Positions 45,291 to 54,828 of a stretch of DNA of 64,000 bases are shown in pieces. How positions within the stretch are numbered: position 1 is the first letter of the stretch; each line of letters begins with the position of its first letter. The notes under the pieces were generated by a model that ran no database searches, was not told where the DNA came from, and saw only the letters and a program-made list of their open reading frames with translations. Source of the stretch: Marinobacter alexandrii (GTDB taxonomy: Bacteria > Bacteroidota > Bacteroidia > Cytophagales > Cyclobacteriaceae); contig JBDWTN010000005.1 of assembly GCA_039984955.1 (NCBI GenBank), positions 248,001-312,000 on the forward strand, in the 5' to 3' direction. The position numbers and the translations under genes were made by a program.

Positions 45291-46199
45291 TTGATCGCCC
45301 CTCTTAAAAAAATCGTTGTTTGCCTTGATCACACGGATATGGATCAAGGCTTGATAGAAAACGCATGTGTCTTGAGCTTGGTTGCTGGCACAACTGAAAT
45401 TACATTTCTAAATGTAATTAAGGACTTCAATCTTCCGGATTCGGTATTGAAAGAATTTCCTAACCTCTTGGAAAAAGCTTTAGAAGAAAGAAAGCTTGAA
45501 ATAAAAGAGCTAATTAGTAAATATTTCAAATGCGATACTCCAACCAAAATATTGGTAAAACAAGGAAGTGAGACCAAGGAAATATTAAAAGTTGCAAATG
45601 AAAGTAAGTCAGATTTACTTATCATAGGTAGAAAGAAGGTTAGCGATTCTGTATTAAGTACCCGAATTGCACGAAGATCTCCCTGTAACCTATTGGTGAT
45701 TCCTGAAAAAGAAAAGCTAAAATTTGGAAAAATTTTCATTCCTGTAGATTTTTCCGATTACTCACGACTTTCACTTGGGAGAACATTGCTATTGACGGAG
45801 AGGTTAAAATCTAAAGTCTATCTTCAAAACGTGTATAACGTTCCTTCAAGCTACAGATACTCTGGAAAAAGCTATTCTGAATTTGCAGAGATCATGAAAG
45901 GTCATGCAAGTAACGATTTGGATATACTCATCAAAAAAGTTGAAGTAAATTCTCAAGAATTGGTTCCTGTTTTCACTTTAGATAAAAATGAAAATGTTAT
46001 CGATCTGATATATAAAGAAGCTAAAAAGAAAAATGTAGACATGATCGTCATGGGGGCAAAAGGAAGATCTGCAACATCTGCATTATTCATTGGAAGTAAG
46101 GCAGAACGAATGATTCGAATAAATGACAGTATACCTCTCATGATTATACGAAAGAAAGGAGCCGTAGCTGGCATCTTAGAGACGCTAAAAGATCTTTAA
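45291..46199 (+). CDS. Tandem-domain universal stress protein
   Basis: 302 residues from a TTG start supported by the promoter just upstream. Two UspA domains in tandem (about 5-140 and 145-290): each begins with a strand such as KKIVVCLDHTDMD or GKIFIPVDFSDYSR and ends with a nucleotide-loop-like segment (IIGRKK in domain 1, VMGAKGRSATSALFIGSKAER in domain 2). Domain 2 keeps a G-x2-G-x9-G-S-like motif, so ATP binding there is possible; domain 1 looks degenerate. The stop abuts the stop of the convergent MarR gene with no base between them. Confidence 0.88.
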   Translation: MIAPLKKIVVCLDHTDMDQGLIENACVLSLVAGTTEITFLNVIKDFNLPDSVLKEFPNLLEKALEERKLEIKELISKYFKCDTPTKILVKQGSETKEILKVANESKSDLLIIGRKKVSDSVLSTRIARRSPCNLLVIPEKEKLKFGKIFIPVDFSDYSRLSLGRTLLLTERLKSKVYLQNVYNVPSSYRYSGKSYSEFAEIMKGHASNDLDILIKKVEVNSQELVPVFTLDKNENVIDLIYKEAKKKNVDMIVMGAKGRSATSALFIGSKAERMIRINDSIPLMIIRKKGAVAGILETLKDL

Positions 46200-46649
46200 T
46201 TATTCTCTCAACTTATCTAAGATTTCATTGAGATTTTTTGCTTCTTGATCAGTGAGTTTGTTATTTTGATTTTCCCACTGTTCCATTTGATTGTCCATCT
46301 TTTTGAGCAAGCCAAGTCCTTCATCGGAAATACACACATCAACTGCTCTCCTATCATTGGGGCATTGCTTTCTTTCCACAAATCCTTTTTGCTCCAATTT
46401 ATCTACTATTCTAGAAGCGTTTGAACTTTTATCCAGCATTCGTTCAATTAACAGATTGACTGTTGCTGGTTCTGGGTGCTGCCCTCTAAGAATTCTAAGA
46501 ATATTGAATTGTGGTGTTGTTAAGCCATAGGATTTGAACAATTGTAAATGTTTCTGATGCAACCATGCATTCGTATAAATAATATTTACAATAGCTTTTG
46601 AATATTCACTTTTAAATTTTTCCTGCTTAATCTCTTCTGCTATTCCCAT
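46200..46649 (-). CDS. MarR family transcriptional regulator
   Basis: 149 residues from the ATG at 46649; a TTG two codons upstream is possible. It has the winged-helix MarR form: GLTTPQFNILRILRG (helix 2), LLIERMLDKSSNASRIVDKLEQKGFVERKQ (recognition helix region) and the wing with PNDRRAVDVCISDEG. It likely binds a palindrome as a dimer; a 15-bp perfect palindrome lies 20 bp upstream of its start. The ligand and targets are unknown. Confidence 0.9.
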   Translation of the reverse strand: MGIAEEIKQEKFKSEYSKAIVNIIYTNAWLHQKHLQLFKSYGLTTPQFNILRILRGQHPEPATVNLLIERMLDKSSNASRIVDKLEQKGFVERKQCPNDRRAVDVCISDEGLGLLKKMDNQMEQWENQNNKLTDQEAKNLNEILDKLRE

Positions 46650-46668
46650 TTTCAATAGATAAATACAA

Positions 46669-46683
46669 TTACATTTAATGTAA
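46669..46683. promoter_or_regulatory. Perfect 15-bp palindrome between marR-like and ECF sigma genes, candidate operator
   Basis: TTACATT-T-AATGTAA, an exact inverted repeat in the 132-bp divergent region. Its size and AT-richness suit a MarR-family dimer site, so autoregulation is plausible. The sigma-factor promoter lies beyond it. Confidence 0.5.
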
Positions 46684-46781
46684 CAACATTTGAAAAAAAA
46701 GGTTGCGTTTGGTTTTATTTTTCAAATGAGTTAAACCTTCGTCTATCTTTATAATCTAAGTTCAGAACCTACCTGAAAAAA

Positions 46782-47318
46782 TTGGAAGAACTAATCATTG
46801 AAAAGATTCGTGAAAGCGAAACCCGTAATTATGGGTTTAATTTATTGGTACGAGAGTATCAAGAACGAATCTATTGGCATGTGCGGAAAATGGTCATTGA
46901 TCATGATGACACGGATGACTTAGTTCAGGAGATTTTTGTAAAGGTTTGGAAAAACCTGGGAAAATTCAGAGAAGACTCAAAGCTTTATACATGGATTTAC
47001 AGAATAGCAACAAATGAATGTTTGAATTTTCTAAAAAAGAAAAAAAGACGCTTCTTTATTCCGATTCATGATTTAGAAGGTGAACTGGTTGAAAAACTTA
47101 AGAGTAGTGTTGAGCCATCGGGGGATGAAGTTCAAATGAAACTACAAAAAGCGTTATTAAAACTTCCTGATAAGCAGCGAATGGTCTTCAATATGAAGTA
47201 TTTTGATGATATGAAATTTACTGATATAGCTGATATAACTGGGACAAGCGTTGGGGCTCTAAAAGCAAACTATCATCATGCGGTTAAAAAAATTGAATTG
47301 TTTATTAATTCAGATTAA
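46782..47318 (+). CDS. ECF-type RNA polymerase sigma factor
   Basis: 178 residues from a TTG start. Region 2 is clear (LVREYQERIYWHVRKMV and DDTDDLVQEIFVKVWKNL, about 23-65), followed by TWIYRIATNECLNFLKKKKRR, and region 4 (LPDKQRMVFNMKYFDDMKFTDIADI and VGALKANYHHAVKKI, about 128-175). The adjacent gene encodes a one-helix membrane protein, a typical anti-sigma arrangement. The downstream Spy-like and outer-membrane genes suggest an envelope-stress role (inference). Confidence 0.93.
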   Translation: MEELIIEKIRESETRNYGFNLLVREYQERIYWHVRKMVIDHDDTDDLVQEIFVKVWKNLGKFREDSKLYTWIYRIATNECLNFLKKKKRRFFIPIHDLEGELVEKLKSSVEPSGDEVQMKLQKALLKLPDKQRMVFNMKYFDDMKFTDIADITGTSVGALKANYHHAVKKIELFINSD

Positions 47319-47354
47319 ACCTTTTGACGATAAAAGAATCTAAACAATACAAGA

Positions 47355-47777
47355 ATGAAACATTCTCTCGATGATATAGACAAAAAGAAAGCGTTTAAAG
47401 TACCTGAAGGCTACTTTGAAGACTTACCTCTGAAAATTCAACAGCGAATTTCAGAGGAAACAAAACCAGAGAGGTTCAAAATTCCCTCATGGAGTCTTGC
47501 TATGGCAGCTTCAATGTTGGTAATCATCAGCCTTATTTTCCTCTTTCCTCGTGACAAAAATTCAGCAGAAATATTGCTCGCTGAAATTCCGCAGGATGAA
47601 TTACTTGCTTATCTAGAGCAAGTTGAATTTGATGTCTATGACATTGTCAGTGTCTTAGGAGATGATATATCTACACTTGAGATAGAAGAAACTGATATGT
47701 TGGATGGCATTGATATGGGTGACCAAACCATTGACGATGTGTTATTAGAATATGATTTAGAAGACGAATTTTTATAG
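47355..47777 (+). CDS. Putative anti-sigma factor, single-pass membrane protein
   Basis: 140 residues. A cytoplasmic N-terminal part (KAFKVPEGYFEDLPLKIQQRI), one membrane helix (about 50-66, LAMAASMLVIISLIFLF) and a very acidic extracytoplasmic tail (many Asp/Glu to the end, DLEDEFL). The VPEGYFEDLP motif recurs in Bacteroidota proteins encoded after ECF sigma genes. It lies 36 bp after the sigma gene. No zinc-binding anti-sigma motif is seen, so the role is inferred from topology and position. Confidence 0.65.
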   Translation: MKHSLDDIDKKKAFKVPEGYFEDLPLKIQQRISEETKPERFKIPSWSLAMAASMLVIISLIFLFPRDKNSAEILLAEIPQDELLAYLEQVEFDVYDIVSVLGDDISTLEIEETDMLDGIDMGDQTIDDVLLEYDLEDEFL

Positions 47778-47779
47778 AG

Positions 47780-48256
47780 ATGAAAAAAATTTTAATAATT
47801 ATCACGCTTAGTTTTTACTTTGGAGCACATGCTCAAAGTCCCGAAGCTCTTAAAAAAATTGAAGCTGCCAAGATTGCGCTGATCACAGAGCGTCTGGAAC
47901 TTACTCCCAAACAAGCCGAGAAATTTTGGCCGATTTATAGAGAATTTGGTATTCAAAGAAAGGAGATTAGAAAAAACTTTGATCAAGCCAGAAAAAACTT
48001 TGATCCTAATAAAGCCTCCGAAGATGAGAATAAAAAGATGCTTGATATGGCTAATCAAGTAAAAGAACGTCAGTTAAAACTTGATCGAGAATATTCTGAT
48101 AGAATCCTTAAAGTGATTACTTCGCGTCAGTTAAACAACTTGCGAAAAGCTGAAAATGATTTTAAAGAAATGCTTCTTCGAAGAATTAGAGCAGAGCAAA
48201 TGAAAAGACAAAAACAAAGAAAAAATAATGACAGATTAAACGATCGTCGAAACTAA
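47780..48256 (+). CDS. Spy/CpxP-like periplasmic protein
   Basis: 158 residues with a signal peptide (ends GAHAQ). The mature part is almost wholly helical and charged, with LELTPKQAEKFWPIYREF (an LTxxQ-like motif) near the start and a basic C-terminus rich in Lys, Arg and Gln. This resembles Spy/CpxP periplasmic chaperone-like proteins that sense or buffer envelope damage (family knowledge). It starts 2 bp after the putative anti-sigma gene. Confidence 0.7.
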   Translation: MKKILIIITLSFYFGAHAQSPEALKKIEAAKIALITERLELTPKQAEKFWPIYREFGIQRKEIRKNFDQARKNFDPNKASEDENKKMLDMANQVKERQLKLDREYSDRILKVITSRQLNNLRKAENDFKEMLLRRIRAEQMKRQKQRKNNDRLNDRRN

Positions 48257-48272
48257 TCAACCTACCTACCTG

Positions 48273-49373
48273 ATGTTTCGAGCGATCACAATATTGATGC
48301 TGGTCAGTATGCCTTTTGTTTCTTTCTCTCAAGATTCATTGAGTTACGCCGAACAGCTAAAAATTCTAGAGGATGAAATGGATTCCCTCACCATTTTTAA
48401 TCTAATAGATAGTCTCTTTTCGATGGAATATAATCCAACGAGTGAGTTAAACGTACGTATTGGATTTACTAGCAACGTAACAAGTAGCGGCAGAGATTAC
48501 AACCTGAATCAAACAGGAATCTCACCTGGAATTTCTTACTATCACAAATCTGGCATTTATTCTGATGTAGCTGGCTACTGGAATAGTGGTGCAGATCCTA
48601 ATTATAATCCAACGGTCCTGTCTGTCGGGTATCTTGGAACATTCAAGAACCCCAAATGGAGTTATTCTGTAGATGGTGAGAGGTGGTTCTATAATCCTAC
48701 AGATTCTTCTGAAAATCCATTGAAACATTCATTCGGAACTTCTATAAGCTATGATTTTAAAATAGGTTTTGCTTCTATTGATTATTCTTTTCTTTTTGGT
48801 GAAACGACTGCCAATAGAATAATCACCAATTTAAGTGGCTCTATTGATTTAGGTAAATGGTGGGTATTTAAAAGTATCAGCCTTTTCCCATCAGTAAGTA
48901 CAATAGTTGGGAATAGTGATATAACTCAGTTAAGAATATCAAACAGGCAAATAAGCGATCGAAATACTGAACGTATCTCCAAACTAACTTCTTTTGAAGG
49001 TCTCACACAACAACAAAAGAAGTTCATTGGGCTCATTGTAATCAGAGCTTTTCGCAATGGTACAATAAGTGAGGTAACCAGAAATAACCTGCTAGTCGAT
49101 CTTTCCAGGTCTTCCATTCTCTCTGATGAAAGCATCAGCGGCCTCAATGAGATTACTGAAGGAGGGTATGAGATTACTGAGTATGTAGGAAGTAATGAAT
49201 TCGGCGTACTCAATTACGCATTTACATTGCCATTATCCTTAGCTACTAACCGATTTTACTTTCTAATAAGCTACACTTATACTATTCCCGTCAAACTACC
49301 CGGAGAATTTATCGAAGTAGATCCGGTCGGATACTTTGGAGCTTCAATTTCTTACAGAATACCTTTCAAATAA
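48273..49373 (+). CDS. Predicted outer-membrane beta-barrel protein of the sigma cluster
   Basis: 366 residues with a signal peptide (ends VSFSQ). Alternating strands suggest a barrel (SELNVRIGFTSNV, GISPGISYYHKSG, FYFLISYTYTIPV), ending GASISYRIPFK with a Phe near the C-terminus. An inserted, more helical region lies at about 230-290. It is 16 bp downstream of the Spy-like gene. I recognise no named family; it may be the output of the sigma factor. Confidence 0.65.
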   Translation: MFRAITILMLVSMPFVSFSQDSLSYAEQLKILEDEMDSLTIFNLIDSLFSMEYNPTSELNVRIGFTSNVTSSGRDYNLNQTGISPGISYYHKSGIYSDVAGYWNSGADPNYNPTVLSVGYLGTFKNPKWSYSVDGERWFYNPTDSSENPLKHSFGTSISYDFKIGFASIDYSFLFGETTANRIITNLSGSIDLGKWWVFKSISLFPSVSTIVGNSDITQLRISNRQISDRNTERISKLTSFEGLTQQQKKFIGLIVIRAFRNGTISEVTRNNLLVDLSRSSILSDESISGLNEITEGGYEITEYVGSNEFGVLNYAFTLPLSLATNRFYFLISYTYTIPVKLPGEFIEVDPVGYFGASISYRIPFK

Positions 49374-49398
49374 AAGCTTACAAAACAGAAATAAAGTC

Positions 49399-49406
49399 TA
49401 CCTTTG
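49399..49406 (+). promoter_or_regulatory. Candidate -7 promoter element before pyrG
   Basis: TACCTTTG fits the TAnnTTTG -7 element 34 bp before the pyrG ATG, but no TTG is present at the expected -33 distance. Confidence 0.4.
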
Positions 49407-49440
49407 CGTCCCGTAACAAGGAAATAGGAAAACGCTCTTC

Positions 49441-51060
49441 ATGTCTAAAACGAAATACATTTTTGTTACGGGCGGTGTAACATCCTCTCTCGGAAAGGGA
49501 ATCATCGCAGCTTCGCTTGGTAAATTACTACAGGCCAGAGGCTTATCCGTAACCATTCAAAAATTTGACCCTTACATCAACATAGATCCGGGAACATTGA
49601 ATCCATATGAACATGGAGAATGTTATGTAACAAATGATGGTGCTGAAACAGATTTGGATTTGGGTCATTACGAACGTTTCTTAAGTATTGAAACATCACA
49701 AGCTAATAACGTCACTACCGGAAGGATTTATTATAATGTAATTCAGAAAGAACGTCAAGGTGAATTCCTAGGTAAAACGGTACAAGTCATTCCTCACATC
49801 ACAGATGAAATAAAAAATAACATCTATAAATTAGGTGAGACAGGTAAATACGATGTGGTAATCACAGAAATTGGTGGATGTGTTGGTGATATCGAATCGC
49901 TTCCATTTGTAGAGGCTGTAAGGCAAGCCAAGTTCGAGTTGGGGCCAACAAATAGCATCTCTATTCACTTGACATTGATTCCTTATTTAAAGGCATCAGG
50001 GGAGTTAAAAACAAAACCAACTCAGCATTCAGTAAAAGAGCTTTTAGAGGCAGGTATCCAGCCGGACATTTTAGTCTGCAGGTCTGAATATCCTATCAAT
50101 CAAGACATTCGAAAAAAATTGGCGTTATTCTGCAACGTTCCTATCAACTCAGTAATTGAAGCATTAGATGCATCGACTATCTATGATGTACCCATTTTAA
50201 TGCGCAAGGAAAAACTTGATGAGCGTGTTCTCACCAAGTTTAAGATGCCTTATAAAAAAGATCCTAAACTTGTCAAATGGAAAGAATTCTTAGGGAGGCT
50301 TAAAAATCCTACCGCTTCCGTAAACATAGGACTAGTTGGAAAATACGTTGAGCTACAAGATGCTTACAAGTCTATTGCTGAGTCTTTTATTCATGCTGGT
50401 GCATCTAATGAATGCAAAGTGAATGTTCGATGGATTCATGCGGAAGAACTCGATGGTGATAACGTACAAAAGGAACTTGGTGGACTTGATGGTATTTTAG
50501 TTGCACCAGGGTTTGGAGAACGAGGGATTGAAGGAAAAATCTACGCAGTACAATACGCACGAGAAAATAAAATTCCATTTTTTGGAATCTGTTTAGGGAT
50601 GCAATGCGCCGTTATTGAGTTTGCAAGAAATGTTCTTGGCAAGAAAAAAGCTAACAGTAATGAGATGGCTAAGACCTCCTACCCTGTTATAGACTTGATG
50701 GAAAGTCAGAAGAATGTGAAAGATATGGGTGGCACGATGAGACTCGGAGCTTATGTTTGCGAACTGAAAAAAGGCAGTAGAGCTTATGCTGCTTACGGAT
50801 CAAAGAAAATAATGGAACGTCACCGTCATAGATACGAGTTTAACAACAAGTTCCTTGAAGAGTATGAAAATGCTGGCATGATAGCTTCGGGAATCAACCC
50901 TAAAACCAACCTGGTGGAAATTATGGAAATAAAGGACCACCCATGGTTTGTGGGGACCCAATACCATCCGGAATTAAAATCTACAGTGATGGATCCTCAT
51001 CCACTTTTTGTAAAATTTATCAAAGCATCGCTTGACCAGAAGAAGAGTCAGGAGATATAA
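49441..51060 (+). CDS. pyrG: CTP synthase
   Basis: 539 residues, full length for the family. The synthetase domain has the N-terminal P-loop region ([19 protein letters not shown]), [20 protein letters not shown] and GGCVGDIES. The glutamine amidotransferase domain (from about 295) keeps the catalytic Cys in GICLGMQCA (about 384) and the His/Glu in QYHPEL (about 509-511). It makes CTP from UTP, glutamine and ATP in the cytoplasm. The gene is 10 bp before yidC. Confidence 0.98.
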   Translation: MSKTKYIFVTGGVTSSLGKGIIAASLGKLLQARGLSVTIQKFDPYINIDPGTLNPYEHGECYVTNDGAETDLDLGHYERFLSIETSQANNVTTGRIYYNVIQKERQGEFLGKTVQVIPHITDEIKNNIYKLGETGKYDVVITEIGGCVGDIESLPFVEAVRQAKFELGPTNSISIHLTLIPYLKASGELKTKPTQHSVKELLEAGIQPDILVCRSEYPINQDIRKKLALFCNVPINSVIEALDASTIYDVPILMRKEKLDERVLTKFKMPYKKDPKLVKWKEFLGRLKNPTASVNIGLVGKYVELQDAYKSIAESFIHAGASNECKVNVRWIHAEELDGDNVQKELGGLDGILVAPGFGERGIEGKIYAVQYARENKIPFFGICLGMQCAVIEFARNVLGKKKANSNEMAKTSYPVIDLMESQKNVKDMGGTMRLGAYVCELKKGSRAYAAYGSKKIMERHRHRYEFNNKFLEEYENAGMIASGINPKTNLVEIMEIKDHPWFVGTQYHPELKSTVMDPHPLFVKFIKASLDQKKSQEI

Positions 51061-51070
51061 CTCATAATAA

Positions 51071-52891
51071 ATGGACAGAAATCAATTTATAGGACTAATC
51101 CTAATGTTTGCCTTATTGGCGGTTTACTTCACATGGTTCGCTCCTGAACCGCCTGTGACTGAAGATTTAACTACTCAAGAAGAGCCAGTATCTGAAGTAA
51201 TACCTCAAACTTCTTCTACAGATACAGTTTCAACGACCAATTTATCTATGCCTGATTCTGTACAGTCTTCTTTAGACGTGCAGACATATGGAGCTTTCGC
51301 ATTTGCCGCTAATGGAGAAGTCAGTGTGAAAACCATAGAAAACAAGGAATTGCTTATAAGCTTTTCCAATAAAGGTGGGCAAATCCAAGAGGTTGTATTA
51401 AAAAACCATAAGAATTACCTAGGTAATAAGCTTGTCTTAGTAGATGGATCAAAATCCAAGATAGACTTGATTGTTGATCATAATGGAAGAAAAATTAACT
51501 TATCGGAGTTATTATTCACGTCTACAGTTAAAACATTTGGAGACACTACTCAAATTTCCTACATACTTGGAGATGGTAATTTCTCGATTACTCAAAAGTA
51601 TTTAATCCCTCCTTCAGGATTCGAAGTTGCTTATAGTATTGAAAGTAAAGGGCTAAATAATATTCTTAATCCAACAGATGTTAGCTTCAACTGGAATCAT
51701 GCAATCAATAGAGCAGAGAGCAATCTTGATGACGGAAGAATAAATAGTAATGTGAGATACTACCTAGCAGAAGGTGAATCTGATGAACTTTCAGAAAGAT
51801 CTACTGAATTTGAAGATGAGACTTTAGGGACTCAAATCAAGTGGGTTTCGTTTAAACAGAAGTTTTTCACAGCTGCGATCATTGCAAATACTGGATTTAA
51901 ATCTGGTTACGTAAATCAAACAGTCGATTTCAGTGATACCACTTCTGTTAAGAACATGTCTATGCAGATGCTTATCCCCTACTCTGAGTTTGCTACTGGA
52001 TTTGGAGCTAGGTATTACTTCGGTTCCAATAAGTATGATATTCTAAAAGGAGTTGCTCCTGATTTTGAAGAAAACCTAGACATGGGATGGGGCCCGCTCC
52101 CCTTGGTTAATAAGTACCTTATTATCCCAATATTTCACTTTTTGGAAAGATTCTTTTCCAATTATGGTATAATTATCTTAATCGTAGTAATTGTTATTCG
52201 GTTGATCCTTGCTCCACTAACATGGAAGTCTCATATGTCTATGGCAAAGATGCGAGCAATGAAACCTGAGCTTGATGAGATCAAAGCAAAGCATGATGGT
52301 GATATGCAGAAAGCCCAGCAAGCGCAGATGAAACTTTACCAGCAAGTAGGTATCAACCCAGTTAGTGGCTGTATTCCCATGCTACTCCAAATGCCTATTC
52401 TTTTCTCTCTTTTCTTCTTCTTCCCCAATGCAGTAGAGTTGAGACAACAGTCATTTTTATGGGCACATGATTTGTCAACATATGACAGTATTATAAGATT
52501 GCCATTTGAAATTCCTTTTTATGGCGATCATGTGAGTTTATTTACGCTATTGATGACTCTATCGACCATACTTTATACTTGGAGTAACAGTCAAATTACA
52601 ACGGTTCAAGGACCGATGAAGACTCTTCAGTATATGATGCCTATCATGTTTCTATTCGTTTTGAATAGTTATGCTTCAGGTCTTACCTTTTATTATTTTG
52701 TTTCTAACATGACAACATTCGGTCAAACTGTTTTATTCAGGAAGATCATAGATGAAGATAAGATTCATCAATTGCTCCAGGAAAACAAGAAGAAGAATGT
52801 CAACAAGAAGAAGTCTAAATTCCAGACACGGCTTGAAGATGCGATGAAGGCAAGTCAGGAAGCACAAAAGAAGAATAAAAAGAAAAAATAG
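51071..52891 (+). CDS. yidC: Membrane protein insertase YidC
   Basis: 606 residues with the layout of diderm YidC: an N-terminal helix (about 5-22), a large periplasmic beta-supersandwich domain (about 60-345) and the insertase core with five helices (about 355-575), including RLILAPLTWKSHMSMAKMRAMKPEL with the conserved hydrophilic-groove Arg, and GCIPMLLQMPILFSLFFFF. The C-terminus is Lys-rich (KKKNVNKKKS and KKNKKKK), a form linked to ribosome binding. A strong terminator follows. Confidence 0.97.
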   Translation: MDRNQFIGLILMFALLAVYFTWFAPEPPVTEDLTTQEEPVSEVIPQTSSTDTVSTTNLSMPDSVQSSLDVQTYGAFAFAANGEVSVKTIENKELLISFSNKGGQIQEVVLKNHKNYLGNKLVLVDGSKSKIDLIVDHNGRKINLSELLFTSTVKTFGDTTQISYILGDGNFSITQKYLIPPSGFEVAYSIESKGLNNILNPTDVSFNWNHAINRAESNLDDGRINSNVRYYLAEGESDELSERSTEFEDETLGTQIKWVSFKQKFFTAAIIANTGFKSGYVNQTVDFSDTTSVKNMSMQMLIPYSEFATGFGARYYFGSNKYDILKGVAPDFEENLDMGWGPLPLVNKYLIIPIFHFLERFFSNYGIIILIVVIVIRLILAPLTWKSHMSMAKMRAMKPELDEIKAKHDGDMQKAQQAQMKLYQQVGINPVSGCIPMLLQMPILFSLFFFFPNAVELRQQSFLWAHDLSTYDSIIRLPFEIPFYGDHVSLFTLLMTLSTILYTWSNSQITTVQGPMKTLQYMMPIMFLFVLNSYASGLTFYYFVSNMTTFGQTVLFRKIIDEDKIHQLLQENKKKNVNKKKSKFQTRLEDAMKASQEAQKKNKKKK

Positions 52892-52908
52892 ATTGTTGAT
52901 ATCTACGC

Positions 52909-52953
52909 GAAAAACCTTGGTTCTAATCATTTGAATCAAGGTTTTTCTTTTTT
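52909..52953 (+). terminator. Intrinsic terminator after yidC
   Basis: A perfect 11-bp inverted repeat (GAAAAACCTTG at 52909-52919 with CAAGGTTTTTC at 52937-52947) is followed by six T residues. Confidence 0.85.
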
Positions 52954-52996
52954 ACACAAGTTATTCACAACATGATTATCTTGGGATCATCTTGGA

Positions 52997-53004
52997 TATA
53001 TTTG
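52997..53004 (+). promoter_or_regulatory. Candidate -7 promoter element before parA
   Basis: TATATTTG fits TAnnTTTG, 36 bp before the parA ATG and just after the yidC terminator. The -33 element is weak, so this is tentative. Confidence 0.4.
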
Positions 53005-53040
53005 TGTCCATTTCTCTAACTAAAAACTACATCCAATACT

Positions 53041-53817
53041 ATGGGTAAGATTATTTCTATCGCAAATCAAAAAGGTGGAGTTGGTAAGACAACCACAGCA
53101 ATCAATTTAGCTGCAAGTCTTGCTGCTTTAGAATTTAAAACCCTAATAGTGGATGCTGACCCACAAGCAAATGCTACTTCTGGTGTAGGTGTTGATCCTA
53201 AAAATGTTGAGGTGAGTATCTATGAATGCATGGTGGATGGAGCTAGTGCAAAAGATAGCATAGTAGAGACTCAAATTAAGTTTTTAGATCTTCTCCCCTC
53301 CCATATCGACTTGGTAGGTGCAGAAGTGGAGATGGTTAATATTGAAGAACGAGAAGAAAAGATGAAACAAGCTCTCGTTGATATAAGAGACGATTATGAT
53401 TTCATAATTATTGATTGTTCTCCTTCGTTGGGGCTTATTACAATCAATGCATTGACAGCTTCAGACTCAGTAGTTGTACCTGTACAGTGTGAGTACTTCG
53501 CTCTAGAAGGTTTAGGTAAACTTCTGAATACCATAAAGATCATTCAAACTCGATTGAATCAAGATTTAGAAGTTGAAGGCATATTACTGACGATGTATGA
53601 TGTACGTCTGAATCTAGCTAACCAAGTAGTTGAAGAAGTGAAGATGCATTTTGAATCATTGGTGTTTAGCACCATGATTCCAAGAAATATTAAGCTTAGT
53701 GAATCTCCTGGATTCGGCATGCCTGCCATCACTCACGATGCAGACAGCAAAGGTTCAATTAGTTACTTGAATCTTGCGAAAGAAGTATTAGAACGAAACG
53801 AAGTTAAAGCAGCCTAA
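53041..53817 (+). CDS. parA: Chromosome partitioning ATPase ParA (Soj)
   Basis: 258 residues. The deviant Walker A is KGGVGKTT (about 10-17); DADPQANAT and IIDCSPSLG give the Walker A' and B regions. The length and the absence of an N-terminal DNA-binding extension mark the chromosomal Soj type. It drives segregation of ParB-parS complexes along the nucleoid. parB follows 6 bp later. Confidence 0.96.
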   Translation: MGKIISIANQKGGVGKTTTAINLAASLAALEFKTLIVDADPQANATSGVGVDPKNVEVSIYECMVDGASAKDSIVETQIKFLDLLPSHIDLVGAEVEMVNIEEREEKMKQALVDIRDDYDFIIIDCSPSLGLITINALTASDSVVVPVQCEYFALEGLGKLLNTIKIIQTRLNQDLEVEGILLTMYDVRLNLANQVVEEVKMHFESLVFSTMIPRNIKLSESPGFGMPAITHDADSKGSISYLNLAKEVLERNEVKAA

Positions 53818-53823
53818 TCAGAC

Positions 53824-54714
53824 ATGGCAGAGAGTAAATTCAAGAAAAAATCAGGCCTTGGAAGAGGTCTTGGAGCGCTTCTAGAAGATTCAGGGGAAAA
53901 AGGAAAAATTAGTGGATCAGGTGCCACTCCAAAAGGAGCTATTAACGAAATCGAACTTTCTAAGATAGAAACAAATCCTTGGCAACCTAGAACTGATTTT
54001 GATGAAGAGGCTTTAAATGACCTAGCCGAATCTATAAAAGTTCAAGGAATCATTCAACCAATTACCGTTCGAGCTCTAAGCGAAAAAGAATTTCAATTAA
54101 TCTCGGGGGAAAGAAGACTACAGGCTAGCAAAAAAGCCGGTCTTAAAACCATACCTGCCTATATCCGTGTTGCTGACGACCAGCAAATGCTGGAAATGGC
54201 ACTTATAGAAAATATTCAACGCGAAAACCTTAATGCAATAGAAATTGCGTTAAGCTATCAAAGACTCTTGGCAGAGTGTGATTTAAAGCAGGAGCAGCTT
54301 GGTGACCGTGTAGGAAAAAACAGAAGTACGGTCACCAATTACCTGCGACTTTTAAAACTACCTCCAGCTATTCAAATAGCATTAAGAGATGGGAAATTAA
54401 GTATGGGACATGCACGAGCACTCATTTCCATTGATGACGTAGCTCGTCAATTGGATATTTTTAACCAAATAATTAATCAAGATTTATCGGTTAGAAAAGT
54501 AGAAGAACTAGTAAGGTCCAAAAGCAAAAAAGAAGAAACCTCTTCTTCTCCAACAGACGTTGATCCTGAAATAAAGAAGCTTCAAGGGAAGTTATCTACA
54601 CATTTCGGGTCAAAAATCGCAATCAAATCTAGCGATCAAAATAAGGGAGAAATTAAAATTCCATTTACGTCCACTGATGACTTGAATCGAATTCTGGAAA
54701 TATTGGACATATAA
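53824..54714 (+). CDS. parB: Chromosome partitioning protein ParB
   Basis: 296 residues. The N-terminal GLGRGLGALL is the ParA-stimulating motif. The CTPase/ParB core has NPWQPR, IQPITVR and GERRLQASKKAG (about 90-103), followed by ENIQRENLNAIEIA and the helix-turn-helix (LGDRVGKNRSTVTNYLRLLKLP, about 158-180), and a C-terminal dimer domain. No clear parS site was found in the window. Confidence 0.96.
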   Translation: MAESKFKKKSGLGRGLGALLEDSGEKGKISGSGATPKGAINEIELSKIETNPWQPRTDFDEEALNDLAESIKVQGIIQPITVRALSEKEFQLISGERRLQASKKAGLKTIPAYIRVADDQQMLEMALIENIQRENLNAIEIALSYQRLLAECDLKQEQLGDRVGKNRSTVTNYLRLLKLPPAIQIALRDGKLSMGHARALISIDDVARQLDIFNQIINQDLSVRKVEELVRSKSKKEETSSSPTDVDPEIKKLQGKLSTHFGSKIAIKSSDQNKGEIKIPFTSTDDLNRILEILDI

Positions 54715-54828
54715 CTAACTACACAATCAGCATCTATACTTCTGTATTGTATTTCGAGTTGTTAAAACTTTCTTGAATAACCTCTAATTATTCAAGTTTA
54801 GGCGCGAACTTTGCGATGCATTAGCGAA

